64,000 nt of DNA from Perognathus longimembris pacificus (lineage: Eukaryota; Chordata; Mammalia; Rodentia; Heteromyidae), in NCBI RefSeq assembly GCF_023159225.1, contig NC_063162.1, forward strand, positions 101,696,094-101,760,093, read 5' to 3'. Below the pieces are notes generated by a model. The model saw only the letters and a program-made list of their open reading frames with translations, was not told the origin of the DNA and searched no databases. Below, piece by piece: positions 36,283 to 49,028 of the stretch; the stretch's first letter is position 1; each line of letters begins with the position of its first letter. Position numbers and translations under genes: made by a program.

Positions 36283-36539
36283 TGGTCTCCCAGCAGGCCA
36301 GGTTTTGGAACCATGCCTATTCCCTTCCTACGCCTGCTGTGCTCTGCCCCATGGGAACTGGATTTCCCCTGGATTTTCCTACTTCCTGGTGGGCTCAGCT
36401 GGAAGCCCTTTGTGAAATCAGAGCTGGGAGCCAGTAGATCCAGGTCCTATATTTTCTTGGGGCTTCTCTGTTCCCTCCCCACATCTCCACCAGTTTCCAC
36501 CAGGATTTTCACAGTTTAGGAGTTGTTCAAGCCTGGGTA

Positions 36540-36680
36540 TTTGGCTTCTATCTTAATAGTGCCACTTATCAGGCAAGCCATTTGACCTTCTGAGCCTCCA
36601 TTTTTTTCTCTGCAAAGTGGGGACACATAGCATCCACCTGCTATAATTACTGTAAGGTTTCAATAAATTGAATGCTTTGC
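36540..36680 (+). mobile_element. MIR
   Basis: AGCCATTTGACCTTCTGAGCC, CTCTGCAAAGTGGGGACA and TGTAAGGTTTCAATAAATTG follow MIR core-to-3' order. Old SINE. Confidence 0.65.
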
Positions 36681-36844
36681 ATTCAAGTATAGAAAACTTG
36701 TTCTAAATTTATAGCTCTAAGTCTCACAGATTTAAATAAGCAAAGAAGCAAAATACATGTACAAATACTACATGTACTGTAAGTCTTGTAAATATATCAT
36801 TTAGAAAATTACAAAAATATTACTAGTATTTCCCCTAATGTTCT

Positions 36845-37300
36845 TGGTGGTCACTATGTGCATCTCCATTCAAGATAACCATTACTCTAGTTTGTCACAG
36901 CACAGATAACTTTGGACTTTTCTTAGATTTTATATAAGTGGAGTATGCACCATATCTCTAGCTTCGTTCAAAATTATGTTTGTACTTTCCATCTATATTG
37001 TTGCACATAATTGTAGATCACTTACTAGGTTGTTGAATTCCACTATGTGACTATACCAGAATAGGTTTATTCAACTCTCAGTCAGCATTTGAATAGTTTC
37101 CAAGTTGGGAAAAGTATGAATAAAACTTCTGTGAATATTCTAGGACATGTCTTTTGGAAAAACATATTCATGTATTCTGTGGGTTTTTTTTTTAACATAT
37201 GAAAGAGTGATTTTGCTGGGCAGTAGGTAATGACCAGCTTTGATAGATACTGACAAATTGTTTTCCAAAACTGTTATACCAATTTACATTAAGTATCCTA
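36845..37300 (-). mobile_element. Old L1M fragment
   Basis: ATTTTATATAAGTGGAGTATG, TGTTGAATTCCACTATGTG, CTTCTGTGAATATTCTAGG and TTTTCCAAAACTGTTATACC run in minus-strand L1 order. It may extend past the SINE that follows. Confidence 0.55.
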
Positions 37301-37554
37301 AAATTTATTTATTTATTTATTTATTTATTATTATTATTTTTTTTTTTTTGGCCAGTCCAGGGCCTTGGACTCAGGGCCTGAGCACTGTCCCTGGCTTCTT
37401 CTTGCTCAAGGCTAGCACTCTGCCACTTGAGCCACAGCGCCACTTCTGGCCGTTTTCTGTATATGTGGTGCTGGGGAATCGAACCCAGGGCCTCATGTAT
37501 ACGAGGCAAGCTCTCTTGCCACTAGGCCATATCCCCAGCCCCTAAAATTTATTT
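37299..37554 (-). mobile_element. ID-ID dimeric SINE (subfamily 2)
   Basis: The element lies at about 37311-37542, with subfamily-2 bases and a tail expanded to (TTTA)n(TTA)n at 37305-37338. The target TAAAATTTATTT is duplicated at 37299-37310 and 37543-37554. It shares CAAGCTCTCTTGCC with the copy at 22643, so the two are close relatives. Confidence 0.88.
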
Positions 37555-37914
37555 TAAAAGGTTGTTTTGTGCATTGCTAGTTTGTCTTTGCTCTTCAAGG
37601 GTAAAGCAGTTTTATTTCTTCTACTTTTAGCATGAAACGAAAAGATATGGTTGCCTCTTCTTACCATTTTAAAGCTGAGTTTAAAAAAAAACCCTCTTTC
37701 ATATATTACTTATTTTCCTCCCATCTTTTATATAAAACCAGCTTCAAAAATGGGCATAATGATTTTAGTTGATACAAGGCCAGAGAATTTAAATTGTAAG
37801 AAAATCAAGCACTTGAGGATACCAAGTTCATAGTTCACAGTGTTCCATTTCCATTATTTGGGCAGGATTACATTGATATAATCCATTCACTAACACTAAT
37901 TTGAGAGTAAGGGA

Positions 37915-38040
37915 AAGAAAAGGAGGTAAGAGTAATGAAGGAGTTGAATCTAATCAAGGTACATTGTATGCATTTATGGGCTTATCAAAATGAAACCTTA
38001 TGTATAACTAATTTATGCTATAATAAAAAAGTAAGAAAAG
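37915..38040 (+). mobile_element. Rodent-type L1 3' end
   Basis: AAGGTACATTGTATGCATTT, CAAAATGAAACCTTATG and ATGCTATAATAAAAAAG match the other short L1 tails in the window. Confidence 0.55.
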
Positions 38041-38319
38041 AATCCTTAGCACAGTGGAAACCCTGGCTTTGGATGAAACGGACTGCCTGAATCTTGTGTG
38101 TTGGTTACTCTAGGAAAGAGGGCACCAAGAGGCTGGGGGTTGTGTGACAGAAGAGAGAGACTTAGAAGAAGTGCAGAATACATAGATTTGCTTGAAGCTA
38201 GCTCAAGTTTTGTCTTAAAAGAGGTTGACTAAATAGAGTTAAGGTCTGAATTGTTGTGGTATTAATGAAAAACTGTGCTCCTAAGGACCCTCATGAAAGA
38301 TACCTCCAGAGCTCTACAA

Positions 38320-38552
38320 GGAAGTTCATTTCTTTCTTTTTTTTGGCCAGTCCTGGGCCTTGGACTCAGGGCCTGAGCACTATCCCTGGCTTCTTCCTGC
38401 TCAAGGCTAGCACTCTGCCACTTGAGCCACAGCGCCGCTTCTGGCCGTTTTCTGTATATGTGGTGCTGGGGAATCGAACCTAGGGCCTCGTGTATCAGAG
38501 GCAGGCACTCTTGCCACTAGGCTATATCCCCAGCCCCGGAAGTTCATTTCTT
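38320..38552 (-). mobile_element. ID-ID dimeric SINE (subfamily 1) with 15-bp target duplication
   Basis: Element at 38335-38537; the target GGAAGTTCATTTCTT is exact at 38320-38334 and 38538-38552. The tail is very short (TCTTTTTTTT), which is unusual among the young copies. Confidence 0.92.
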
Positions 38553-38999
38553 GTTCTTATGATGCAGAAGATCTTTGGAGGTTATTTCACCCTGGCACCA
38601 TGGTATTTCTCCATATTAGTCTCTGTTAACTCTTGATTGTCTCCTGATGTATCTCTTTTAGATGGTAAGTTTCTATTGGCAGGATTTGTCTCTTCCATCT
38701 TTGCATCAATACAACATTGCCCATCAAGTGCATAGTACTCAGTGATTAAATTTAGTGGGAAAATGAATTGGAACACTGGCTTTCCAAATGTCACAAAAGT
38801 AACTATGTTGTTTCATACCTGTCTGTCTATTACCAAAACTTGTCAGTAAGCTTTTAATGAATACCTACTATTTTGTCATCCAGCAAGGTGCTGAAGACTT
38901 TGATGCCTCTTGTCATTGTACTTTCAATGCAATACCACTTCGTAGTCACCACTGAGTCCCTCCTCAGCTAGATCTGTGTAGTTCAGTGTTAAGAAGATG
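38553..38999. other. No recognised feature
   Basis: No gene or confident repeat; leads into a MIR. Confidence 0.35.
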
Positions 39000-39225
39000 A
39001 CTCCCTGTGCCATGCTGCCTGGATTCACAATCCTTTCTCCAGTACCAAACCTTCAGTCAAGCTATTCACACCCTCTGTTCCTAAGTTTACTTAGCTGTGA
39101 AAACAAGCACAGCATAGCGCCTACCTCATAGAGCCCTCATGAAAATTAAATGAGGTAGCACATGTAAAACACTAGACTAGTGCCTGGAACCTGGTTAGCC
39201 TCAGTCAATAAATATTAGCTTCTTA
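39000..39225 (+). mobile_element. MIR, nearly full length
   Basis: TGCTGCCTGGATTCACAATC, CACCCTCTGTTCCTAAG, GAAAATTAAATGAGGTAGCA, AGTGCCTGGAACCTGG and CAATAAATATTAGCTTCTT give the whole MIR order. One of the best preserved in the window. Confidence 0.8.
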
Positions 39226-39744
39226 TTGGTGGGAATGTAAACAGCTTTAAAAAAAATCTCCATTTGCTCATTTGAAATTTTTATATTGGCAGGTGTTGAA
39301 AGCAAAGGACAACAGCTGAGATCCATAAAATGTCAATTAGAGTCCAACTGGTATGGGGGAATGAGGTCAAATCCACTACAGGAATGCTATGGGTTATTGA
39401 GGACCACAGCAATAATAGAGGCATAGTTCAAACTGACAGCCAATCATCAGAAGTATGTAAGCGCAATAAACAAAATGCCCTTGATTTGAATCCTACCATG
39501 TTCCAGGTACTATTCCAGTCACTTTATGCTTGCTTTCCTTTTTTAAAAAAATGCTAGCATATGCCAGGTACTAGGGATAAAGCAGTGACTTTTTTGGTTT
39601 TTTTTTTTTTTTGGCTTACTGTGAAGCTACCTAAAATCCTCAAAGCAAAGATATGTATATGGAATGTATTTATTTTTAACAGGAAGCATTTTCAGCCTGT
39701 GGAAAATTAGTATGCCAAGAGATAGCCATTTATGCATCTAATAG

Positions 39745-39885
39745 GTAGCAAGCAAAACTTAACAACCTATGAACCACATTTAATAGATGAATAAACTAAA
39801 GCTTAGAGAGGCTAAGAAATGTGCCAGATATCACATGTCTACACAACAGAGCTAGGATTTGAAGTCTTATCTCACTTCCCCCACT
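39745..39885 (-). mobile_element. MIR fragment
   Basis: GCTTAGAGAGGCTAAGAAAT, CAGAGCTAGGATTTGAAGTC is the minus-strand MIR core. Confidence 0.65.
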
Positions 39886-40888
39886 AATCCTAAACATTTT
39901 TAAATGAATCAATCAATAGAAGGGCCTATTTTAAGATTGTGAAATCCCAAAGTGGAAAAAGGTGTAAATTTAAGAAGCCAGTTTTGTTCATCTTTGTGTT
40001 TCTTCTAGGTGTTGTTCAGTGCCTGGGAAATGAGTAAGTCTATGAGTAAATAAAAGTATGAATTAATTTCCTCCTGTGATTAGGTCATTTAGTTTGATGG
40101 AGGATCTCAAGGCACCTGGCTTATGGTTGGTGCCTTTGCATGTGTCTTTGTTTCTAATTGCTCCAAACATCTGGAGGAGATTATTTAATATAACTATGTG
40201 TCTCAAACTGCCCTCACATACACTCATTGACTTTTTCTATGATGGATGTCTCTTTATTCCAATTAAAGGACAGTTTTTCTGGCCCTTGAGCCCTGTGGCT
40301 CAGAGCAACCTCTCAAAGCAATCCAATCCAGCCTCCCCCCCTTCTCTTTTACAGCAGAGAGAGCTGGTAGGCTATTCCCAGAGTTACTCAGCGAAGGAGA
40401 GCTAGAGCTGGAATGGGAAGCCACCACACCTTTTGGTTTTTCTGTTCAGTATTTTTGCTGCTGATTTATTTGCCAGGTAGGGGTTAGGCTTTCTTAAACT
40501 TTCACTGTGTTCACAGTGTTTGGTTGTGGCAATGAAATACGAGGTAGGGTTTCATAACAGCTCAACTGGGGAAGGTGAGAGGATGAGATCCTGCAAAGAG
40601 AGTAGACTCCAGATGCTGAGTGCAGAGTGGACCTATAGAACACTTCTGCTTCAGTCAACTTTGCTTTAGGCTGACCTTATTAAAAATGTCGGGCAGCTTG
40701 GTCTTGAGATAGTGTGTTTATCTCATTTATAGCAGACATAATGTGTTTTGGTGTAGAGCATTACAGCCCTGGGAGGAAGGACATGGCTTTGTACCAAATT
40801 CAACAGTTGGCTGGTGGAAGTTAATGCCTCAGCAATGGCATTGGTGATACATGGTAGGTCCCTTGGTGATATGTTCATCAGTAATCTG
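39886..40888. other. No recognised feature
   Basis: Mixed sequence with a 109-codon plus frame (40076-40405) that shows no known motif. No promoter or CpG signal. Confidence 0.35.
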
Positions 40889-40911
40889 CAAGGAGAGAGA
40901 GAGAGAGACAC

Positions 40912-40951
<40 letters not shown>
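40889..40951. repeat. (GA)n microsatellite with GACA units
   Basis: GA run interrupted by CACA and GACAGACAGACA blocks. Confidence 0.9.
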
Positions 40952-42589
40952 TATAAAATGAAGAGAGAGAAGAAAAGAGAATCCTAAAAATGTTTCTTAG
41001 ACCTAGAAGTTGGCTTTGTCTGCTTCTAAATCCTGGAAGATGTAATGGAATATTAAAGATGGTTTGGAATAGAACTTTTATTGGTATGATTCTGACTCAT
41101 TTTGCAGACTGAGTAGTCTGGCAGGAGGAACCTGACATGTACAGTCAAAGGTGTTACCCCAGCCAATATGGAACAGAGAGCCAGACAGACTAGGGTGAGC
41201 TTGGAGAACTCAAGTTCATCATTAACACAATTGCATCCTGCTATGAAGTATGGGCAAATCAAGGGTCCTTCTGTTCTGAAATTGTTTGAGGTATGTTAAA
41301 GTTCTACAGAAATCTGTAAAATCAGAATGCATACATACATGAATAATTCAGGAAAGAGAGCTTTAGGTGGAACTATTCAGTCTTACCACTGACATCTTTC
41401 AAGTCCATGATGGAAAATGGTGATTAAAACTCCAGAATCACATGATCCAGGTTCAGGAATTTTATTTCTTTATTTCTTCTCCATGAAGATATGAAAGAGG
41501 TTATAACATATCTAAGATGGAGTTCATTTTCTATTTTGGACACTTTCTGGCTAATTGTTAGATAAGCAATGTGTTTATCTCAGTTCCAACAGAATTAATG
41601 TGTAAATAGGGATGTTATTAGGAAATTAATGAATTTTTGTTTATATTACAAATGACAATCTTTTATTAGCATAAATGATATCTTTTAATATAGAAATCAA
41701 CATACAAAAGAATGTTGTAATTCTAGGACTCTGTTGTCTTATAAAGCATTTGTAACATGGATTTTAATGAAAATTCCAATATGCTTACTTGTGTCGGGCA
41801 ATGATAAATGATTGCCCCTGAAAATAGAAGTATAAATAGGATTCTGATTATTATTTTGCTAATTGTTCTTCTTTATACAAAGTAATGTGTTATAAATGGA
41901 AAAGCTAATCTCTCTACTAAAGGAAAAATATGCCAGAAAAATGTTGAGCCAGACACAGGTGCCTATAATTCTAGCTATTCAGAAAAAGAAAGAAAATATG
42001 GAGGGCCACTGGAAATTTCACAGGAGTCTGTCTTTCCTTAGATTTATTTTCCCACTAACCCAGACCTTTTCCTGATATTTTAGCTTGGTGTGTCAGATCT
42101 GAGAGTTAGTATGCTGCCTCCCGCAAACACTTTTAGTAAATCTCTTGTATTATTGTTTCATGTTAAAAAGTAAATTTTAGAAGTTCTGTTACAGGCTCAC
42201 TGTTGAGATGAGAGGTATGTAAGTTGCATCTCCCTTTTCCAGGAAGCAAATTGTAAGTAACTACAACCATTAGCTTCTGTTCATATCCTTGACTCAATTA
42301 TTTCATATCTAGGATTTTGTTCTAATAATGAGATGAAAGATTTATTTAGTATATGAAGATATGCATGTACAAATATATGTGAGAAAATGAAAACAAGACA
42401 ATGTCCAATAATAGGGTTATACTTGCTGCAATCTAGCCATAGTATGAAAGGTCCTCATTAAAGCCATGTTTTCATGGCTTATTTAGTGTTCTGATGTTAA
42501 ACAAAAAAGAAAAGGAGTATATAAAATATTATAGAAAACATGATCCCAGTTTTATTTTTAAAGGTATAGCATATCTGTGTATTACAGTA
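40952..42589. other. No gene; SINE scrap at 41940-42010
   Basis: A partial B1-ID left arm (GTGCCTATAATTCTAGCTAT) lies at about 41940-42010. The remainder is AT-rich and unrecognised. Confidence 0.4.
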
Positions 42590-43440
42590 TTTACCTACAA
42601 TATAGTTCTTTAGTTTTGGTAAATGTGTACAATTGTGTGGCCATCACCACCATCAAGATGGAGATTCTTTTCACTACCCAGAAAGTTTCCTAAGTTTGCT
42701 TTTTGCTAGTACTTACTTGCCTTCTGCTACCACTCCCTGGTATCATAGTCCACTGGGATACTATAATAAACTGGCTTAGTCTGGATCATTTATAAACAAT
42801 AGAAATTTATTTCTTGCAGGCTAGAGTCTGAAGATCAAGGTGCTGGCAGTTTTTATATCTGGCAGGAACCCATGCTTCGTAGACAGCAGCATCTCACTGT
42901 GTCCTCATATGGTGGAAGTGATGAGCCAGCTCAACTTTAGAAGGGCACTATTTCTGTTCATGACAATGTAGTGCTTGTAACCTAATCACCTCTCAAAGAT
43001 CCTCACATTCTAATAAGATGATGTTAGGAATTTGATTTCAACATGAGTTTGGGGAAAAGGGGTCACAAACATTCCAACTCTAGTACTGACATGACATAAC
43101 TTTGCATTTTTCCAAAATGTCAGACAAATGGAATCATACATGTGCTGCTTTTTGGATCTGGCTTCTCTTGCTGTTGAAGTTCATTGATGTTTGTATCCGT
43201 GCTCCATTGCTTAGATTGCTGAGAAAGCAGTACATTGTATGGCTGTATCACAATCTATTCATTTAACCAGGTGGGTTATTTACAGTTTCTAATGATTATG
43301 AATGTTTATATAAAGATTATAATTTGTATACACAGTATATTTATATAGATAGATAGCCAAAACCCTTTTTCAAAAATCTGTCTCATTTCACATTCCTTCT
43401 AACAATATATGAGAATTCTAGTTGCTTTGCATTTTCTCTT
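42590..43440 (-). mobile_element. Old L1M fragment split by a MaLR LTR
   Basis: Parts at 42590-42744 (GTGTGGCCATCACCACCATC, AGATTCTTTTCACTACCCAG) and 43086-43440 (AGACAAATGGAATCATACATG, AGTTCATTGATGTTTGTATC) read as one minus-strand L1, with an LTR in between. Confidence 0.6.
42745..43085 (-). mobile_element. MaLR-type solo LTR (MLT1-like), nested in L1M
   Basis: GGGATACTATAATAAACTGG, AACAATAGAAATTTATTTCT, CACTGTGTCCTCATATGG, ACCTAATCACCTCTCAAAG and GGTCACAAACATTCCAACTC match the reverse complement of an MLT1-type LTR in order. No internal viral sequence is present. Confidence 0.65.
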
Positions 43441-43444
43441 GTTG

Positions 43445-43680
43445 TTAAAGGAAATATTGGGACCCCAACCTCCTCCCCTCTTTGCTTCCTGGCTGCCATG
43501 AGGTTAATAGGCTCCCTCTAGTATGTGCTCCCAGCATGGTGATGTTCTTCTGCCTTGCTTACCCAAAAGCAGTGGATCCAACTGACCATGGATTGTTACC
43601 TCTGAAGTTATGAGCCAAAGGAAATTTCCTCCTTGTAATGTATTTTTGTCACAATGACCAAAAGGGAACTAAGATAATGA
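43445..43680 (+). mobile_element. MaLR-type LTR 3' part, plus strand
   Basis: TTGCTTCCTGGCTGCCATGA, GTGATGTTCTTCTGCCTTGC, CAACTGACCATGGATTG and TGAGCCAAAGGAAATTTCC are the standard 3' half of rodent and primate MaLR LTRs. Partial. Confidence 0.6.
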
Positions 43681-43805
43681 AGCACAGAGTGTCATGGCTA
43701 ACAGTCATGGGCTGATGAGTCATAACGCCTGGATTTACAAATTACTTCCATGAGATAAGCTAGGTGATGTTGGCAGATTACAAAATCTCATTAATTAAGT
43801 TTCAG
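43681..43805 (+). mobile_element. Possible MIR fragment
   Basis: CTGGATTTACAAATTACTTCC and ATGTTGGCAGATTAC weakly follow MIR. Tentative. Confidence 0.35.
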
Positions 43806-44441
43806 TGACTCCTTTTCTTTTTCTTCTTTATTGTCAAAGTGAAGTACAGAGGGCTTACAGTTTCATATGTAAGGCAAGTGCATTTCTTATCCAACTTGTT
43901 ACCTCCTCCCTCATTTTCCCCCTCTCCCCTCCCCCAGTTCCTTCCCCCACCCATGAGTTGTACAGTTAGTTTACATCAATTAGTTTATAAGTATCGCTAT
44001 TGCAATGGTTTGTCTTTCTATCCTTTATCTCTCGATTTTGCTATTCCCTTTCCTTTCCCTAGCTCCAATAAACGTATATACAGTATTGGGGCACTAAGAT
44101 CAGTTACAGTAATAGCAGGAGTAAAACCACAGGAAGGGAGTACAAGAGGGAAAAAAAGGTACAGTTTCACAAGGCATGTTGAAATTAACTACAACACTGA
44201 TATACCACTTATTTCCACAACATGTTGTTCATTTCGCTTAGCATACAGGCATAGCTATTAAGCTATTGTGATCTTCTGCCATGGCTATTCTAGAGATGTA
44301 CTAATTATTCCCTATGAGGGAAACCACTGAGTTCATGTTTCTTTGGGTCTGGCTCACTTCACTCAGTATGATGTTATTTGTTTTGTTTTTTTTCCCAAGT
44401 CCTTCATTTCCTTACGAATGGGGCAGTATCATTCTCTCTCT

Positions 44442-44484
<43 letters not shown>

Positions 44485-44580
44485 TGTGTCTGTGTCTGTG
44501 TCTGTGTGTATGTGTGTTTTCTGAGTAGCATTCCATTTTATGGATGTTTCAGAGTTTAATAATTCACCTATTGAAGGACA
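43806..44580 (-). mobile_element. L1 3' end, older copy of the 54-kb/63-kb family
   Basis: Parallel to the right-edge L1 in minus order: T-rich tail, AAGTGAAGTACAGAGGGC, GTTACCTCCTCCCTCATT, ATCTCTCGATTTTGCTATTC, ATTCCCTATGAGGGAAACC and GGGTCTGGCTCACTTCACTC. A CT/GT microsatellite has grown inside at 44431-44518. Frames are broken. Confidence 0.75.
44431..44518. repeat. (CT)n(GT)n microsatellite
   Basis: CT run, then about 40 bp of GT, then TCTGTG repeats; located inside the L1 fragment. Confidence 0.9.
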
Positions 44581-44734
44581 TTTGTGAAAAAAAAGCTTTC
44601 TAAAATAGGTTCATTCCTGAAGTTGTAAGGAAACATAAATTTTAGGGGTTAAAACGCAACACATTTTACCAGTGAAAGAAAGAAATAGTTTAGAGAATGT
44701 TTAGCTAGAAAGTTTCAAGGTACATAGCTGACTG

Positions 44735-45222
44735 AATAATGCTTCCCAGTCCCAACCTACAAAAGTATTTCCATTCTAGTCCCTAAAACCTGCGAATCTG
44801 TAGCCCTGAATGGCTAAAGGGACTTTGCTGGTGTGAGTGAGAATCTTGAAGTGAGGCAATTATCCTAGATAATCTGGATGTATCCAATGTATTTGCAAGA
44901 GATTCTATAAATGGGAGATAGGAGAGGCAGAGGCAGAGAAATGAAATGGAATGATGGAAGCAGAAGTTGGAATGATTCACTTTGAAAATGGGATAATAAG
45001 TAATGAGCCAAGGAATGTTGGCAGCTCTAGAAGCTGGAAGAGAGAAGGGAATAGCTTGTCCCCTGGTGCTTCCAAGGAACACAGCCCAGCTGACAATTTG
45101 ATTTTAGCTCCACAAAAATCAATTTCGACTGTTGGTACCCAGAACTGTATGAGAATACAATTAGGTTTTTTTAATCCATTAATTTGCTGAACTTTGTTAC
45201 AGCAGCAATAAGAAGCTAGTAC
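44735..45222 (+). mobile_element. Old LTR-like element, plus strand (possibly MaLR class)
   Basis: CTGAATAATGCTTCCCAGTC, AAAGGGACTTTGCTGG, AATTATCCTAGATAATCTGG, CGAGCCAAGGAATG-type text, TTGATTTTAGCTCCAC and TTTGTTACAGCAGCAATAAG occur in the order of a common old mammalian LTR. Frames within it (for example 44951-45190) are not genes. Exact family not assigned. Confidence 0.55.
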
Positions 45223-47289
45223 TCATTTTATGTGCAGAAGATTGTTTCTATGACTCAATGGATACCAAATGCTTTGGATTCTTAGGTCTCTTATGTTGAA
45301 TGTTCCAGTGTTTGCATATAATGTCAACACATCCTCCTGTATACTTTAATCTCTAGATCAGTGCTATGTAAATAGGTGCTATACAGTATTGTTTGGAGAA
45401 TAATGACAAAGTATGCACAAAAGTACATTCTGTACAGATGCCATTTGTTATTTAAATAGTTTTGATACTTGGTTGATTGGTTGAAGTTTTGACATAAAAC
45501 CTGTTCAAGGAGGAGAGCTAGTTCCTACAACAAATGAGAAAACACTTAGAGGATGAAGCCATGGAGAAATGAGGGAAAGGACTGATGCAAGAAACATCAT
45601 GTTAGGATGAGTGCATATATCTACTGTAAACAAAAATCTGGAGGCAAGGTTTATGCTCCTGACTTGTGATTAGCATCTGTTGAATAGTAGATGATTTAGA
45701 AACATAGGTGAATTTTGTTTTGGGCAGAAAAAAATTAAATTAAATAAATATAATTTCAATTTGTAGAAACAAAGATGTTTTCTAAAACTAATGGCAGAAC
45801 TTGGCACATATGAGCAATTGTTCAGATTGGAAACATTCCCAAATCATCTCTTGATCATTGTTGCTTCTAGGTGATCCCTCAACACTCCCTCGTACACTTA
45901 CCTAGACAGTGGAGTATACATCTGGGGGTAAAGTATTAACAATCCCACTTAGGCTTGAAAGCTAAGAAATATTTGCACCTAAACAAATGTTTGATCGGTG
46001 GGGGTCTTTCCTGAAGAAAATATTTGCCTGAGACCACAAAATAATGCTAGGGCAGGATAAAAGGAGTTGGGTGTAACTACTTATTATCAGTTTGGATCAG
46101 AATCTCTACACTAAAAATATACTATTTGCTACTTAGCTCATTGGGTCATGACCTCAAACTTCTCAGGAAACAGTAATGCTAGAGCTATTTCTCAAAGAAA
46201 AAGCAAGTAGAGAAATCATGCTGAAAGAGGATTTAAAAAATCTGATTCTCAGAAAAGGGCTTCAAAGTTAGTTAAAAAGTATAAAAGTACTCTTTTATTT
46301 GAAAAATATAACTGCACATTCTCTTTAAAATTTTATTTATTATTTAAAATGAGAGGAAAATGACTTGAGAAGGTAAGGGAGATTCTAGAAATATGTCTTT
46401 AGAGATTGCAAGAACAATAATAGCACATCTATCTTTCTGGCATAGATATAGGCAGTTGCTGCTTACTCAAAAGTGAGCAGTCTAGATCAGAGTGTTTCAA
46501 TATTGGCGGCTCATGGTTTTGGACTTCTTTTCTCTTGCTACACAGCTGTTAAAAAAATAAAGAGCCCACTGTTGCTCAGGTCCCAAATTTTGATATTCGG
46601 ATATATTTGTCTGAGACATCTAATTAGACATTAACCATAGTTTCTTGAAAATATAGAAATTCCTTCATTGACAGATTTTTTTTAATCATCTATTTGGAAG
46701 CTTTAGTGACTTGAATTCTTTAAGAGTTCACTTAGGAAACATTTACTACATACACACTAAATATGCAGCCCTTCTTTTGAAAAACTCCAATTTAGTAGGG
46801 AAGTAAAATACATTAAAACAACCAAAAGTCTGTCATGCTACATAACATGTGTCAACATAGAACTGAGGTTAGACAGGTAGCAAAGAGACAGGTTAAATTA
46901 ACTCAAGAGGTTAAGTGAGGTGGATGTAAAAATAAGGGAAGGCCCTGTTCTCAGCTGAGTTGGGAAAGCCAACCAAAGTTTGCCAGATTTGCAAACATAC
47001 AAAACCAGTGCTTATTCCAAAATTATGAATTCACAAGAATACAAGTGAAGACCATCTCCCTCGATCCATGCTTTAATTTCATGTAAAATTCAGGCAAGAT
47101 TTTCTTTTATTTAATACTGACAGGCCACATTTTTGAATGATATATAGATACTAGAAAATCATGTTCTTGAAGTAGGTCAAAGAAGAACTTTCTGCATATC
47201 ATTTTTTGGTCACTTACATGCTCTAACCTAAGGTAGGGGGCTGTGTTGATATATTTGGGTATTGGTGGCTGCTGGCAACCCGTGGCACT
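45223..47289. other. About 2 kb with no recognised gene or young repeat
   Basis: AT-rich, with no long frame. A weak L2/MIR-like remnant may lie at about 46740-46930. Nothing else could be supported. Confidence 0.4.
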
Positions 47290-48260
47290 TCAAGGTTATC
47301 TCAGTGGGACCCCAAAGGCTTCATCCAACTTCTTATGGTTGTCTTGGTGTCTCTGTGTTAATTCTTCCTCTCCTTTCCCTTAAAAGTACAGCAATCAAAT
47401 TTTGGACCTGCCTAAAATCCAGGACACTCTCATCATGAGTCCTATTCACGGAATAAGTACCTATGCTTATATCTTCTGGAGTTTTCCCTACATTTTCCTG
47501 TAATAGTTTTACATTTTCAGGCCTTATATGAAGGTCTTTGATCCATTTGGAGTTGATTATTGTCCCAGGTGGAGGTCTAGTTTCAGTCTTCTGCACGTAA
47601 ATAGTCAGTGTTTCGGCTCCATTTGTTGAAGAAGTTCTTTTATCCAGGGTAGGTTTCTGGCTCTCTTGTCAAAGAACAGATGGCTATAGCTATGTGTAAT
47701 TATTTCTACATCATCTCTATTCTGTTTCATTAGTCTTTGTGTCTGTTTTGGGTTGGTACCATGTTGGTTTTGTTACTATACCTCTGTGGTGTCATTTGCA
47801 GTCTAATGTAATGATTACTCTTCTGCTCAGGATTACTTTAGCTATTTGAGGACTTTAGACTGACATTTCTATTTCTGTGCAGAATTAATGTCCATTAGGA
47901 TTGATTGGGGATTTATATTGAATCTGTACATCGCTTTTTAACAGACTGGCCATTTTCGAATCAATTCTGCCAATCCATGAGCGTGGGAGGTTTTTCTATT
48001 TTCTGGTGTCTTCTTCCACTTAATTCTTCACACATTTATAGTTTTATTCTAGAAATCTTTTATCACCTTTGCTAAGTTTATTCCCATGTATTCTACTTTT
48101 TTTGGAGGCTATTGTGAATGGAATTGCTTTCCTTATTTCTTAGCCTATTTATTGTTTATACATAGAAAAGTGACTGTTTTGGGTATACTAATTTCATGTT
48201 CTCAGTTGCCTGAAGTATTTATCAGATATAAAAATTTTGGTGGAATCTTTTCAGTTCTTT
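47290..48260 (-). mobile_element. L1 ORF2 fragment, inactive
   Basis: The minus frame at 47333-47596 encodes L1 ORF2-like text (TIINSKWIKDLH, RPENVKLLQEN). Downstream minus-order text (ATCCATTTGGAGTTGATTAT, TGGCTCTCTTGTCAAAGAAC) continues ORF2 in broken frames. It lacks 5' and 3' ends and comes from the central/3' part of ORF2. Confidence 0.75.
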
Positions 48261-48274
48261 AAGCATTGGAATTT

Positions 48275-48398
48275 TTTCTTTTCTTCCTTTCCTTCCTTCT
48301 TTTTTTTCTCATCCCTTCCTTCCTTCCTTCCTTCCTTCCTTCCTTCCTTCCTTCCTTCCTTCCTTCCTTCCTCTCTTTCTCTTCTCTCTCTCTTTTGT
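48275..48398. repeat. (TTCC)n microsatellite
   Basis: Pure (TTCC)n from about 48314 to 48371 with TTTC/TTCT flanks and a CT-rich end. It is probably the expanded tail of the SINE that follows. Confidence 0.9.
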
Positions 48399-48620
48399 AC
48401 TGGGGTTTGAACTTGAGTCCTTGTATCCTTGCTTGGCTTTTTTGCTCAAAACGGTATTGTACTATTTGAGCCAAACCTCTACTTTCAGCTTTTTTTCTGG
48501 TTAATTGGAGATAAGAGTCTCATAGAACTTTCTGTCCAATCTGGCTTCAAATCATGATCCTCAGATCTCAGCCTTATGAGTAGCTAGGATTAGAGGTATG
48601 AGCCACCAGCATCCAGCTTG
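48399..48620 (-). mobile_element. B1-ID dimeric SINE
   Basis: TGGGGTTTGAACTTGAGTCC, GTTAATTGGAGATAAGAGTC and GATCCTCAGATCTCAGCC in minus order; pyrimidine-rich tail on the left. Confidence 0.8.
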
Positions 48621-48744
48621 AAATTTCTTTTGATTTACAAAATACATTAATATTTTGTCAAAATCATATTTAATAAATCCACAAATCATATAGGCTTATT
48701 GTATATCATTTTTAGGCTACTCTTTGACCCACTCTTGGTCTTTC

Positions 48745-48865
48745 TCTTTTTCTTTTTCTTCTTAGAAATGTTTCAACACATAGCATAGGATGGCCTGGCC
48801 TGGATCTAGAGATCCTCCTGCCTCAGCTTCCTAAATAATACAGATGTGTGCCACCATGCTTGTTG
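48745..48865 (-). mobile_element. B1-like SINE
   Basis: GGATGGCCTGGCCTGGATCTA, GATCCTCCTGCCTCAGCTTC and TGTGTGCCACCATGCTTG are the minus-strand B1. Confidence 0.7.
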
Positions 48866-49028
48866 AAAATTTTTTAAGGAATTCTTTTCATTGTACCTTT
48901 GGGGTTTGCTTAGGCTTAGAATAAGGAAACATGGTATCAACAATACATTTTCTGACTGCTGTTCTCCAGAATAAAGTGATTCAACATAAAAAAAATGAAG
49001 TCAATCTGAGTAGCTCAAGGTTAAGGGA

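Noticed and set aside
44783..45190. Frames of 80-100 aa on both strands
   Set aside because: They lie inside an old LTR-like element and show no recognised protein.
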